Shown: positions 16,161 through 24,835, counted from the first letter of the stretch. The stretch is DNA of 64,000 nt from Nocardioides marmotae (GCF_013177455.1 NZ_CP053660.1:4216001-4280000), one strand, 5' to 3'. Notes: generated from the sequence alone by a model not told the origin. Translations and numbers: made by a program.

Positions 16161-17228
16161 ATGAACTACTGGGTCAGCGTCATCTTCCGGGCCATCCCGC
16201 TGGCCATGATGGCCGTCTGCATCGGGTTCGGCGCCTACGTCTGGACCGCGGCCGACGCGCCGGGGAACTACGTGGCCGGCCGGGTGCTCATCGCCCTCGC
16301 CGCGATCTGCCTGTGCCTGTTCTGCACGGCCGCCACGATCATCCGGCAGCTCATCAAGCGTTTCAACCGCGTCGACGAGGTGCTCTACCCCGCGCTCGGC
16401 TACCTGTCCGCGGTCGTCACCGTGGCGTACGGCGCCTACCTCTTCACCGGCGCCTCGGGCAGCGGCCAGGACCCGGCGTACGTCGCCGGGCACGTCGTCC
16501 TCGGCGTGGGCCTGATCTGCGGCTGCGTGGCGACCGTCGCCACCGCCTCCACGAAGTTCTCCCTCATCCCGGCCAACTCCGCGAAGCCCGCCGGTGACCG
16601 GACCCCGCCCCCGGCGGGCTTCTCCCGGGGCGCCGTGGTCGTGCTCGAGGCCCTCCCGGTGCTGCTCGCCGCGACCGCCTGGGCCTTCGCGATCACCAAC
16701 CTGGCGCTGCCCACCTCCCCGAGCCGGTTCACCGTGGGCCACGTGGTCAGCGGCCTGGCGATGATCTGCACGAGCCTGATCGGGCTGGTGTGGAGCATCC
16801 TGCGCCAGGTCCAGGACTCCTACGGCCCGCGCGACCGGGTGCTGTGGCCCTGGCTGGTGATCGTGATGGGCGCGGCCGCGATGCTCTGGGGGATCGTGCT
16901 GCTGGTCCTCGACGACGAGCCGTACTACCGCACCCCCGGGTTCGTGCTCATCGGCCTGGGGCTGGTCTGCTTCAGCATCCTCAGCAAGGTCGGGCTGCTC
17001 GCGCTGGTGTGGCGGCAGACGTTCAGCCTGGCGAACCGCGTGCCGCTGATCCCGATCGTGACCGCGCTGAGCTGCCTGTTCCTGGCGGCGTTCGTCTTCC
17101 AGGCCGCGTTCACCGACACCAACGTCTTCATCGCCGCGCACGTGCTGGTCGGGCTGGGCGCCGTCTGCTTCACCCTCTACTCGATCGTCTCGATCCTGGA
17201 GAGCGGCACGTCCTCCACATCCGACTGA
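16161..17228 (+). CDS. yhiM: YhiM-like inner membrane protein (DUF2776)
   Basis: A 355-residue protein with eight to ten membrane helices. It closely follows E. coli YhiM over its whole length as I recall that sequence: NYVAGRVLIALAAICLCLF near the N-terminus, the repeated AGHVvlGvGlIcgCV blocks, LLALVWRQTFSLANRVPLIP (YhiM: LLALVWRRTCSLANRIPMIP) and the ending VGLGAVCFTLYSIVSILESG. YhiM is reported to help survival at low pH, with mechanism unknown. The inner repeats suggest duplicated helix pairs. GGAGG 8 bases before the ATG fixes the start. The family is mostly known from enterobacteria, so its presence here is notable. Confidence 0.85.
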   Translation: MNYWVSVIFRAIPLAMMAVCIGFGAYVWTAADAPGNYVAGRVLIALAAICLCLFCTAATIIRQLIKRFNRVDEVLYPALGYLSAVVTVAYGAYLFTGASGSGQDPAYVAGHVVLGVGLICGCVATVATASTKFSLIPANSAKPAGDRTPPPAGFSRGAVVVLEALPVLLAATAWAFAITNLALPTSPSRFTVGHVVSGLAMICTSLIGLVWSILRQVQDSYGPRDRVLWPWLVIVMGAAAMLWGIVLLVLDDEPYYRTPGFVLIGLGLVCFSILSKVGLLALVWRQTFSLANRVPLIPIVTALSCLFLAAFVFQAAFTDTNVFIAAHVLVGLGAVCFTLYSIVSILESGTSSTSD

Positions 17229-17244
17229 GCGGGAGGATGGCCGG

Positions 17245-17973
17245 GTGCGCGCCACCACCCCTCCGGGAGCCCATCGGGCCGAACCGCACGACGCGTCCGT
17301 CGCCAGCCGGCTCAACGCGCTGCGGGCGGCCGTCCTCGGCGCGAACGACGGGATCGTCTCCACCGCCGGTCTGGTCGTCGGCGTCTCCGGCGCGACCGGC
17401 GACCGGGGGACGCTGGTGGTGGCGGGCCTCGCCGGGCTGGTCGCGGGCGCGATGAGCATGGCGGCCGGGGAGTACGTCTCGGTCAGCACCCAGCGCGACA
17501 CCGAGCGCGCCCTCATCGCCAAGGAGGCCCGCGAGCTCGAGGAGATGCCCGAGGCCGAGCTCGACGAGCTGACCGGGCTCTACCAGGCCAAGGGCCTCTC
17601 CCCCGAGCTGGCACGGAAGGTCGCGGTCGAGCTGACCGAGACCGCGCCCCTGCGCAGCCACCTCGACGCCGAGCTCGGCATCGACCCCGACGACCTGACC
17701 AACCCCTGGCACGCCGCCTTCGCCTCGATGGCCAGCTTCATCGTCGGCGCGCTGCTGCCGCTGCTGGCCATCGCGTTCTTCCCCGGCGACCTGCGCACCC
17801 CGCTGACGGTGGCCGCGGTCGCGGTCGCCCTCGCCGGCACCGGGTACGTCGCCGCGCGGGCCGGCGGCAGCCCCCCAGGCCGGGCGGTGGTCCGCAACGT
17901 CGGCGGCGGCCTGCTCGCGATGGGCATCACCTACGGCATCGGCTCGCTGGTCGGCACCACCGGCGCCGTGTAG
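17245..17973 (+). CDS. VIT1/CCC1-family transporter
   Basis: A 242-residue protein. The first helix pair contains LRAAVLGANDGIVSTAGLVVGVSGA and GLVAGAMSMAAGEYVSVSTQRD, the hallmark of vacuolar iron transporter-like proteins, followed by an acidic cytoplasmic segment (about residues 90-150) and three C-terminal helices. Plant and yeast homologues move Fe2+ or Mn2+; bacterial ones are presumed metal exporters. GTG start with GGGAGG 9 bases upstream, 16 bases after the YhiM-like gene, so probably cotranscribed with it. Confidence 0.88.
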   Translation: MRATTPPGAHRAEPHDASVASRLNALRAAVLGANDGIVSTAGLVVGVSGATGDRGTLVVAGLAGLVAGAMSMAAGEYVSVSTQRDTERALIAKEARELEEMPEAELDELTGLYQAKGLSPELARKVAVELTETAPLRSHLDAELGIDPDDLTNPWHAAFASMASFIVGALLPLLAIAFFPGDLRTPLTVAAVAVALAGTGYVAARAGGSPPGRAVVRNVGGGLLAMGITYGIGSLVGTTGAV

Positions 17974-17983
17974 CGCCCCTGGT

Positions 17984-18022
17984 GAGCGCCCCTGGTGCCG
18001 AGCCGCCCGGCGCGGGGCGCTC
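17984..18022. terminator. Possible bidirectional terminator
   Basis: GAGCGCCCC and GGGGCGCTC face each other across a 21-base loop between the convergent transporter and lipoprotein genes; the right arm covers the lipoprotein stop codon. Confidence 0.35.
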
Positions 18023-18533
18023 AGTCCAGCGGCACGTCGTAGGTCTCGCCCAGCAGGTCGTCCTGCTCGTTCGTGGTGTCCACGCAGGGGCCGACGACGC
18101 CGACGGTGACCTGGCCGGGGTAGCGACGGGAGACGCCGACGCTGGCCCGCAGGTCTCCCCGGGTGAGGACTCCGTAGGGGCGGGGGTCGGTGCCGGCGTT
18201 CTCGACCTTCCAGCCGGCGGCCTCGAGCGCGTCGGTCACCTTCGCGACCATCGCGGCCGGGGACAGGTCGCCCGGATCGCCGCCACCGCCGGCGTCGTAC
18301 TCCAGGGACGGCGGCTCGGGCGTGCAGACCGACCACCCGCCGGTCAGCCTCCCCACCTCCAGCCCGGCGCCGCGCGCGACGTCGGCGACCTCCCGCACCG
18401 CCTCCTCGACCTCGGCGCGCGAGGCGGCCGTGCCCTCCGCGCCCTCCTCCGGGGACACCTTCGGGTCGCCGCAGCCGGCCATCAGCACTCCCGTCGTCGT
18501 CAGGGCCAGCACCAGTCCGGCCAGCCGCCTCAC
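18021..18533 (-). CDS. Lipoprotein of the WXG-hydrolase operon
   Basis: A 170-residue secreted lipoprotein. The short signal peptide ends in the lipobox LMAGC at about residue 19, followed by a charged linker and an alpha/beta mature domain with two further cysteines (SVCTPEPP and GPCVDT) that may pair. I recognise no named domain. Its GTG overlaps the stop of the hydrolase gene by four bases (GTGA), so translation is coupled. It is the last gene of a four-gene operon and may be a surface partner of the hydrolase. Confidence 0.8.
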   Translation of the reverse strand: MRRLAGLVLALTTTGVLMAGCGDPKVSPEEGAEGTAASRAEVEEAVREVADVARGAGLEVGRLTGGWSVCTPEPPSLEYDAGGGGDPGDLSPAAMVAKVTDALEAAGWKVENAGTDPRPYGVLTRGDLRASVGVSRRYPGQVTVGVVGPCVDTTNEQDDLLGETYDVPLD

Positions 18534-20311
18534 GGCACCATCCTGCGGTCCCGCGTCTGCGACTCGCCCGGCACGTCGCTGGACGGGTCGCGGTCCCACT
18601 CGGGGTCGCGGGCGACGTCGTACCAGGGGTCGTAGCTGTGCTCGGCGACGTTCACCTGGTCCCCGTGCCCGTCGACGATCAGACCGATGTTGTAGAGCGA
18701 CTCGCTGTCGTGGTGCAGGTAGGAGCCGTGCGCGTCGTCCCAGTTGCGGATCGGGCCCCGGTCGACGTCCTCGGCCTCGAACCGGGTCGCGCCGAAGTCG
18801 TCGGAGGAGGGGTCGGTGCCGAGCCCGAGGCCGCCCTTGCCGATCCAGCCCTCGTCGCCGAGCACCGCCACGATGTCGCGGCTGTCGCGGCCGACGTAGA
18901 CGTTGTCCGCCCCGACGCTGAAGTCCCCGGCGTTCCCCGCGGGGCCGGCGCCCGGGCTGCCGATGAGCACCACGTCGTCGGCGGCGAGGTCGAAGTCCCC
19001 GGCGGCGTACGACGTCGTGGTCGAGCCGTAGCTGTGCCCGATCGCGGTCAGGTGGGCCGGGTCGTCGGGCCGGGAGGCGCGCAGCCCGTCGACCATGTCC
19101 GCGAGCCGGCGCCCGCCGTCCTCGGCCCGGCCCTCGGTGGCCGTGGCGGGATCGTAGAACGCGTCGGGCGCGTCGTACCCGAGCCAGAACAGCGTCGCCA
19201 CCGACGAGCCGTCCCCGTTGTAGCGGGTCGACTCGTAGAGGTTGATCATCTGGCCGGTGTAGCTGGTGGTGTCGCCCATCGTGGTCGTGATGCCCGGGGT
19301 GAAGACCGCGACGTCGTCGGCGGTGTCGAGGTCGCCGACCCCGATCGCGACCCGGCCGTCGCCGTCGAAGGCGCCGGGGTCGTAGAGGTGCAGCAGCCCG
19401 CCGGGGCGCTCCCCGGTGATCGGGTCCTCGAAGGCGTCGGCGTCCTCGAGCGCCTGGCGCGCCTGCTCGGCGTTGGCGAGCACGCGCTCCTCGGCGGGGG
19501 AGATGGTGCCGTCCTCGGCCTTGGAGCCGAGCGTCGCGAGGTCGTCGTCGAGGACGACCCGGTTGGCGTCGTCGCGGACCGCGGCGGGCAGCCCGTCGGC
19601 CGCGCCGATCCGCTCGGGGTAGGCCGTGACGACGGCCTCGCGCTCGGCCTCGGTGAGCCCGTCCCACCAGTCGCGGACCTGCTCGGGGGTCGCCCCGGAG
19701 CCCGGGGCGCCCGGCTTGTCCATCGCGTTCTGGGCCGACTGCGGCACGCCGCCGTCCGCCGAGAGCGCCTCGTCCAGGGACGTCGCGGCCTCGAACGCCT
19801 GCCGCAGCAGCGTCTCGGCCTCGCGGACCCGCCGCTGGAGGTCGTCGTGGTCGGTGACCAGCTCGGCGTAGTCGCCCCGCAGCTCGGTCGCCCGCTCCCG
19901 CAGCGCCGCGACCACCTCGGGCGTCGCCTCGGCGGTGGCGTTGATGTCGGCGATGAGCGCCGTGCGCCGGCCGTCGAGCGCCTCCTTGCGGTCGACCTGC
20001 TCCTCGTAGGTGCGCAGGAGGTCGCGGAGGGTGTCGGCGTACGCCGTCACCGCCCGCGCCACGCGCTGCACCGTCGTCGCCATCGACGCGTGCTCGCCGC
20101 CGGCCTCGGTGGTCGCCTCGCGGTAGGCGTCGGCAGCGTCCCCGTACCAGCCGCCGATCCACTGGATCTGCGCGGTCTCGTCGGAGAACTCCTCGTAGCG
20201 GCCCGCCGCGGTGTAGAGCCCCTCGGCCAGCGTGTCGGCCCCCGCCGGGTTGCCCTCGGGCTTGACCACGGTCTCCGGCTGGGACGGTGGCACCTCGATC
20301 ACGACGCTCAT
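18530..20311 (-). CDS. WXG-type helical domain fused to an alpha/beta hydrolase (DUF1023)
   Basis: A 593-residue two-part protein. Residues ~25-200 are mostly helical with a WYG turn (GGWYGDAADAYREA) and a long coiled-coil-like stretch, resembling WXG100/LXG export domains. Residues ~330-550 form a DUF1023-type alpha/beta hydrolase with nucleophile elbow IGHSYGSTT and an upstream VAVFTPGITTTMGDT strand. It has no signal peptide; export by an ESX-type route is plausible, but no such machinery is in the window. The stop overlaps the lipoprotein start and the ATG overlaps the preceding stop (ATGA). It is probably a secreted esterase or lipase; the target is unknown. Confidence 0.82.
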   Translation of the reverse strand: MSVVIEVPPSQPETVVKPEGNPAGADTLAEGLYTAAGRYEEFSDETAQIQWIGGWYGDAADAYREATTEAGGEHASMATTVQRVARAVTAYADTLRDLLRTYEEQVDRKEALDGRRTALIADINATAEATPEVVAALRERATELRGDYAELVTDHDDLQRRVREAETLLRQAFEAATSLDEALSADGGVPQSAQNAMDKPGAPGSGATPEQVRDWWDGLTEAEREAVVTAYPERIGAADGLPAAVRDDANRVVLDDDLATLGSKAEDGTISPAEERVLANAEQARQALEDADAFEDPITGERPGGLLHLYDPGAFDGDGRVAIGVGDLDTADDVAVFTPGITTTMGDTTSYTGQMINLYESTRYNGDGSSVATLFWLGYDAPDAFYDPATATEGRAEDGGRRLADMVDGLRASRPDDPAHLTAIGHSYGSTTTSYAAGDFDLAADDVVLIGSPGAGPAGNAGDFSVGADNVYVGRDSRDIVAVLGDEGWIGKGGLGLGTDPSSDDFGATRFEAEDVDRGPIRNWDDAHGSYLHHDSESLYNIGLIVDGHGDQVNVAEHSYDPWYDVARDPEWDRDPSSDVPGESQTRDRRMVP

Positions 20312-20616
20312 CGGGCCGGCCCCAGACGTCCGTCGAGGTCGGTCAACCCGCTCTCGGCGCCCTGGTCGGTGGTGCTGTAGTCGGTGACCCGGGCGTCGAG
20401 CGCGTCGGCGAACCCGGTGGCGAGCGTCGAGCTCTCCGCGGCGTACCCGGACCACGCGGTGAGGAAGGCCTGCGCCGCGGACTGCACGCCTGGGGCGAGC
20501 GCGCCGGTGCCCTGGCCGGCGAGGTCGCGGGAGGTGGAGGTCATCAGCTCGGCGAGGGCGAGCCAGTTGGTGCTGCCGAGGGAGAGCTGGTTGTAGTCGG
20601 CGCCCATGGTGCTCAC
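20308..20616 (-). CDS. WXG100-like small helical protein
   Basis: A 102-residue protein with two predicted helices around a WSG turn (FLTAWSGYAAESS at about residues 51-63), the size and motif of WXG100/EsxAB partners. It has no signal peptide. The GTG overlaps the upstream stop (GTGA) and its own stop overlaps the hydrolase ATG (ATGA), so equal amounts of this protein and the hydrolase would be made. It may pair with the WXG-type N-domain of the hydrolase for export. An ATG nine bases further in is an alternative start. Confidence 0.75.
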   Translation of the reverse strand: MSTMGADYNQLSLGSTNWLALAELMTSTSRDLAGQGTGALAPGVQSAAQAFLTAWSGYAAESSTLATGFADALDARVTDYSTTDQGAESGLTDLDGRLGPAR

Positions 20617-21206
20617 GCGTGGGCCTCCCCGGTCGGCTCGGTCGGCTCGGTCGGCTCGGTCGGCTCGGCGAGGTGGACGTCGGCCGAGCGGAGGCGGAGC
20701 ACGAGGCGGGCCTCGGCCGGCGCGTGCACCAGCTGGAGCTCGGTGCGGCTCAGCCCGGTGCCGCGGCCGGCGAGGGCGCGGGGCAGGCCGTCGGCCGGCG
20801 CGAGGACGTGCCAGCCCTCGCCGGTCAGGGTCTCCCCGGCGCGCCCCACGGCGGCGACCGCGGCGGTCGGGTCGACGTCGTCGAGCCGGAGCGTGGTCTC
20901 GAGGCGGGACGTGCCGGCGGCGCGCCCGGCCGTCCAGCGCCCCCGCACGTCGCTCGGCTCGGCGCCGACGAGGACCGCCCACGTCGCGCGGGCGTCGGCC
21001 TCGCCGCGCTCGGCCTCTGCGGCCGGGTCCACCGCGGGGAGAGCGGCGACCTCAGCGGGGTCCGGCCGGGCCGCAGCGGTGGCCGGCAGGACGACGACGT
21101 CGACGTCGGGGTGCCGGCGGCGTACGACGGACCAGAACGGGTCCCTCGCCACCTGCTCGGCCGCCTCGTCCCCGGTGACGAAGGGCTCGGTGCGCGGGCT
21201 GGGCAT
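20613..21206 (-). CDS. First gene of the WXG-hydrolase operon, unknown function
   Basis: A 197-residue protein without signal peptide or membrane segment. The N-terminal third contains FWSVVRRRHPDVDVVVLP; the rest is alpha/beta with no domain I recognise. It resembles in setting the unnamed secretion-associated proteins that accompany WXG100 genes in actinobacteria. The C-terminus ends in four EPT-type repeats produced by a 9-base tandem repeat. ATG (MPSPRTEP) was chosen; an in-frame start 15 codons upstream is less likely. The stop overlaps the WXG100-like start. Confidence 0.7.
   Translation of the reverse strand: MPSPRTEPFVTGDEAAEQVARDPFWSVVRRRHPDVDVVVLPATAAARPDPAEVAALPAVDPAAEAERGEADARATWAVLVGAEPSDVRGRWTAGRAAGTSRLETTLRLDDVDPTAAVAAVGRAGETLTGEGWHVLAPADGLPRALAGRGTGLSRTELQLVHAPAEARLVLRLRSADVHLAEPTEPTEPTEPTGEAHA
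20631..20666. repeat. Four copies of a 9-base tandem repeat inside a gene
   Basis: GGTCGGCTC is repeated four times without error and encodes a Thr-Glu-Pro run at the end of the first operon gene. Such in-frame arrays can change copy number without breaking the frame. Confidence 0.85.
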
Positions 21207-21281
21207 GTCGGCTGCATACCCGCCCGCGTCCGCGTCCACACCCGCGGGCACCCCGGCGCCGCGGGCATCTCACCGGGTGGC

Positions 21282-21716
21282 GCTTTCCCGCTGGTTGAGC
21301 AGGGAGGCGCCCCAGCGCCGACCGTGTCGAAACCCCGTGAGAGGCGCAGGGCCTGAGGCCGCAGGTCCCTCACCGGGTTTCGACACGCTCGCTGGCGCCG
21401 GCGCTTTCCAGCTGGTTGAGCAGGGAGGCGCCCCAGCGCCGACCGTGTCGAAACCCCGTGAGAGGCGCAGGGCTCGAGGCCGCAGGTCCCTCACCGGGTT
21501 TCGACACGCTCGCTGGCGCTCGCTGCTCAACCAACAGCGGAGGACGCCGGCGTTTTCCTGCTGGTTGAGCAGGGAGGCGCCCCAGCGCCGACCGTGTCGA
21601 AACCCCGTGAGAGGCGCAGAGCCTGAGGCCGCAGATCCCTCACCGGGTTTCGACACGCTCGCTGGCGCTCGCTGCTCAACCAACGGGGGACGCTGGCGCT
21701 CGCTGCTCAACCAACA
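21282..21716. repeat. Array of three long palindromic repeats
   Basis: Three direct copies (starting near 21282, 21402 and 21552), each 120-165 bases. Each reads CTGGTTGAGCAGGGAGGCG, then CGACCGTGTCGAAACC, a variable middle, the inverse GGTTTCGACACGCTCGCTGG, and in the later copies GCTCAACCAAC. The arms GTGTCGAAACC/GGTTTCGACAC and GGTTGAGCAG/CTGCTCAACC make each unit a large hairpin. A related block lies at 56041-56353. It separates two minus-strand operons. Spurious open frames cross it, but none looks coding. Confidence 0.85.
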
Positions 21717-21726
21717 GCGCGGGGCC

Positions 21727-22908
21727 TCAGTAGGACTTGGGGAGGCCCAGGGAGTGCATGGCGACGAAGTTGAGGATCATCTCCCGGCTGACCGGGGCGA
21801 TCCGGCCGAGGCGGGCGGCGACCAGCATGTTGGCCAGGCCCAGCTCGCGGGTCAGCCCGGAGCCGCCGTGGGTGTGCACGGCGATGTCGGTGGCGTTGCA
21901 GGCGACCTCGCCGGCGGCGTACTTGGCCATGTTGGCGTACTCACCCGCGCCCATGTCATCACCGGCGTCGTAGAGCGCGGCGGCCTTCTGCTGCAGCAGC
22001 CGGGACTGCTCGAGCTCGATCTTGACCTTCGCCAGCGGGTGCGCGATGCCCTGGTGGGTGCCGATCGGCTGGTCCTTCCAGACCTTGCGGGTCTTGGCGT
22101 ACTCGACGGCCTTGGCGAGGGCGAAGCGCGACATGCCGTTGGAGTACGCCGCGCCCATGATCCGCTCGGGGTTGAGCCCGGCGAAGAGCTGGAGCAGCCC
22201 GGCGTCCTCGTCGCCGACCAGCGCGTCGGCGGGGAGCCGGACGTCGTCGAAGAACAGCGTCCACTGCTTCTCGGGGGCGTCGAAGGTCATCTCCAGCGGC
22301 TGCTTCTCCAGCCCCGGCGCGTCGGTCGGGACGACGAACAGGCAGGGCTTGAGCTTGCCGGTCTTCGCGTCGGCGGCGCGGCTGACGACGAGGATGCCTT
22401 GGGCCTCGTCGACGCCGGAGATCCACGTCTTCTGGCCCTTGAGCACCCATCCGTCGCCGTCGCGCGTGGCGGTGGTGGTGATGTTGTGGGAGTTCGAGCC
22501 CGCGTCGGCCTCGGTGATGGCGAAGGCCATCGTGTAGGCGCCGGAGGCGATGTCGGGCAGCCAGCGCTTCTTCTGCTCCTCGGTGCCGAACCGGCCGATG
22601 ACCGAGCCGCAGATCGCCTGGGAGACCACCATCATCAGCATCGGCGCGCCGGCGGCCGCGGCCTCCTCGAGCACCGCCGACAGGTCGCCCATGCCGCCGC
22701 CCCCGCCGCCGTGCTCCTCGGCGATGTTGACGCCGAGGAAGCCGTGGCGGCCCATGTCCTGCCACAGCTCGGTGGTCTTGCCGCCGGTGCGGGCCTTCTC
22801 TGCGACGTACTCGTGGCCGTACTTCGAGGCCAGCGCGAAGACCGCCTTGCGCAGCTCCTGGCGCTCCTCGGGCTCGGCGAACGCGTGGGCGATGGGGGTG
22901 GTGGTCAT
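21727..22908 (-). CDS. Acyl-CoA dehydrogenase, last gene of the atuA-type operon
   Basis: A 393-residue FAD enzyme with MAFAITEADAGSNSHNITTTA, the KGQKTWISGVDEA block and the helical C-domain (GGSGLTRELGLANMLVAARLGRIAPVS). The YEGT catalytic-Glu motif of short-chain enzymes is absent, so the catalytic base must lie elsewhere, as in isovaleryl-CoA or long-chain types. The ATG overlaps the biotin carboxylase stop (ATGA). Being in an operon with an acyl-CoA carboxylase suggests it prepares or follows a carboxylation of an unsaturated branched acyl-CoA. Confidence 0.88.
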   Translation of the reverse strand: MTTTPIAHAFAEPEERQELRKAVFALASKYGHEYVAEKARTGGKTTELWQDMGRHGFLGVNIAEEHGGGGGGMGDLSAVLEEAAAAGAPMLMMVVSQAICGSVIGRFGTEEQKKRWLPDIASGAYTMAFAITEADAGSNSHNITTTATRDGDGWVLKGQKTWISGVDEAQGILVVSRAADAKTGKLKPCLFVVPTDAPGLEKQPLEMTFDAPEKQWTLFFDDVRLPADALVGDEDAGLLQLFAGLNPERIMGAAYSNGMSRFALAKAVEYAKTRKVWKDQPIGTHQGIAHPLAKVKIELEQSRLLQQKAAALYDAGDDMGAGEYANMAKYAAGEVACNATDIAVHTHGGSGLTRELGLANMLVAARLGRIAPVSREMILNFVAMHSLGLPKSY

Positions 22909-24830
22909 GCCTGCTCCTCCTCGACGACGGCGAGCACCTCGCCGGCTGCGACCTGCTGCCCGGTGGTGACCGGGAGCTCGGTGACCGTGCCGGCGGTCGG
23001 CGCCGCCACGGTGTGCTGCATCTTCATGGCCTCCAGGACCAGGACGGGGTCGCCCGCCCGGACCTGCTGTCCCTGCTCCACCGCGACCCGCACGACCGTG
23101 CCGGGCATCGGCGCGAGCAGGCTGCCGCTGGCGACCTGGTCGGCGGGGTCGACGAACCGCGGCACCCGGACCAGCCGGACGTGACCGCGCGGCGAGTCCA
23201 CGTCGACGGTCTCGGCGCCCGCGGGCCCGCCGACCACGACGTCGTACGTCGTCCGCACGCCGTCCCGCTCGAGCGTGACCTGCCTCGGGGCCGCCGCGAC
23301 GACGGCGAGCCCGTCCACGAGGTACCCGTCGCGCGTGCCCAGCCACTCGACCGTGGTGACCGTGCCGTCGCGCTGCTCGAGCTCCGTGCGCTGGGGCTGG
23401 CTGACCACGTTGCGCCAGGCCACGGGGATCCCGCGCTGGACGGCGCGGGCCGCGCCGGCCCGCTCGGCGAGCGCGAGGGCCGCGGCGACGGCGGCGTCGG
23501 GGTCCTGGGGATGCTCGGGGCGTTGGTCGAACGTTCGATCACCCAGGAACGCGGTGCTGAGGTCCCCGGCGAGGAACGCCGGCGAGCGGAGCACGTCGAC
23601 CAGGAGGTCGCGGTTGGTGACCAGGCCGTGGATGCGGGCGCGGGAGAGCACGCCGGCGAGCGTCCGCGCGGCCTGCTCGCGGGTCGGCGCGTGCGCGACG
23701 ACCTTGGCGAGCATCGCGTCGTAGTGGGTCGAGACCTCCGAGCCGGACGCGAAGCCGGCGTCGACGCGGATGCCCGGCGCGGCCGGGACCTCGAAGGTGG
23801 TCAGGGTGCCGCTCTGCGGCTGGTAGTCCGCGGCCGGGTCCTCGGCGTAGAGCCGCACCTCGATCGCGTGACCCTGCGGCAGGCCGGCCTGGAGAACACC
23901 AGCCTGCCCCGCGGACGGGCCGGCCTCGGCGGCGCGCAGCTGGAGGGCGACCAGGTCGACCCCGTGGACCAGCTCGGTGACCGGGTGCTCGACCTGGAGC
24001 CGGGTGTTCATCTCCAGGAACCAGAACCGCTCGGTGGCCGGGTCGTAGAGGAACTCCACGGTGCCGGCGCCGCGGTAGTCGATCGCCTCGGCGGCCGTGC
24101 GTGCCGCCTCGTGCATGGCGGCGCGGACCTCGTCGGGGATGCCCGGGGCGGGCGACTCCTCGACGACCTTCTGGTGGCGGCGCTGGACCGAGCAGTCGCG
24201 ATCGCCGAAGACGACGGAGCCGACCAGCTGGACCTCGACGTGGCGGCCGCGCTCGACGTACGGCTCGACGAAGACGGTGCCGTCGCCGAACGCCGAGGCC
24301 GCCTCCTCCCGGGCCCGGGCGACCTCGGTCCCCAGGTCGGCCAGCGTGCGCACGACGCGCATGCCGCGGCCACCGCCGCCGGCGGAGGCCTTGACCAGCA
24401 GCGGCAGGTCGGCGTCGGTGGGCTGCTCGGGCGCCTCGAGGACGGGTACGCCGGCGGCGCGCATGATCTCCTTGGCGCGGATCTTGGAGCCCATCGCCTC
24501 GATCGACTCCGGCGCGGGGCCGACCCAGACCAGCCCGGCGTCGAGGACGGCGCGGGCGAAGTCGGCGTTCTCGGACAGGAACCCGTAGCCGGGGTGGACC
24601 GCGTCCGCGCCCGCCCGCCGGGCGGCGTCGAGCACGAGGTCGATGCGCAGGTAGGTCTCGGCCGGCGTGGACCCGGGCAGCCGCACGGCGAGGTCGGCCT
24701 CGCGGACGTAGGGCAGGTGGGCGTCGGGGTCGGAGTGGACCGCGACGGTCTCGATGCCGAGGTCGCGGCAGGTCCGGAAGACGCGGCCGGCGATCTCGGC
24801 GCGGTTGGCGACGAGGAGTCTGGTGATCAT
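22905..24830 (-). CDS. Acyl-CoA carboxylase alpha subunit (biotin carboxylase plus BCCP)
   Basis: A 641-residue subunit with biotin carboxylase at residues 1-450 (LVANRAEIAGRVFRT, the Gly-rich ATP loop KASAGGGGRGMR, EMNTRLQVEHPVTE) and a C-terminal biotin carrier domain whose LEAMKMQH places the biotinyl lysine at residue 603. It carboxylates biotin with ATP and bicarbonate for transfer by the beta subunit encoded just upstream. The layout is that of 3-methylcrotonyl-CoA or geranyl-CoA carboxylase alpha subunits. The gene begins five bases after the beta subunit stop. Confidence 0.92.
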   Translation of the reverse strand: MITRLLVANRAEIAGRVFRTCRDLGIETVAVHSDPDAHLPYVREADLAVRLPGSTPAETYLRIDLVLDAARRAGADAVHPGYGFLSENADFARAVLDAGLVWVGPAPESIEAMGSKIRAKEIMRAAGVPVLEAPEQPTDADLPLLVKASAGGGGRGMRVVRTLADLGTEVARAREEAASAFGDGTVFVEPYVERGRHVEVQLVGSVVFGDRDCSVQRRHQKVVEESPAPGIPDEVRAAMHEAARTAAEAIDYRGAGTVEFLYDPATERFWFLEMNTRLQVEHPVTELVHGVDLVALQLRAAEAGPSAGQAGVLQAGLPQGHAIEVRLYAEDPAADYQPQSGTLTTFEVPAAPGIRVDAGFASGSEVSTHYDAMLAKVVAHAPTREQAARTLAGVLSRARIHGLVTNRDLLVDVLRSPAFLAGDLSTAFLGDRTFDQRPEHPQDPDAAVAAALALAERAGAARAVQRGIPVAWRNVVSQPQRTELEQRDGTVTTVEWLGTRDGYLVDGLAVVAAAPRQVTLERDGVRTTYDVVVGGPAGAETVDVDSPRGHVRLVRVPRFVDPADQVASGSLLAPMPGTVVRVAVEQGQQVRAGDPVLVLEAMKMQHTVAAPTAGTVTELPVTTGQQVAAGEVLAVVEEEQA

Positions 24831-24835
24831 CCGGC

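Noticed and set aside
21270..21710. A 146-codon minus-strand frame with repeated peptides
   Set aside because: It is the translation of the palindromic repeat block; the peptide repeats follow from the DNA repeats and resemble known spurious calls.
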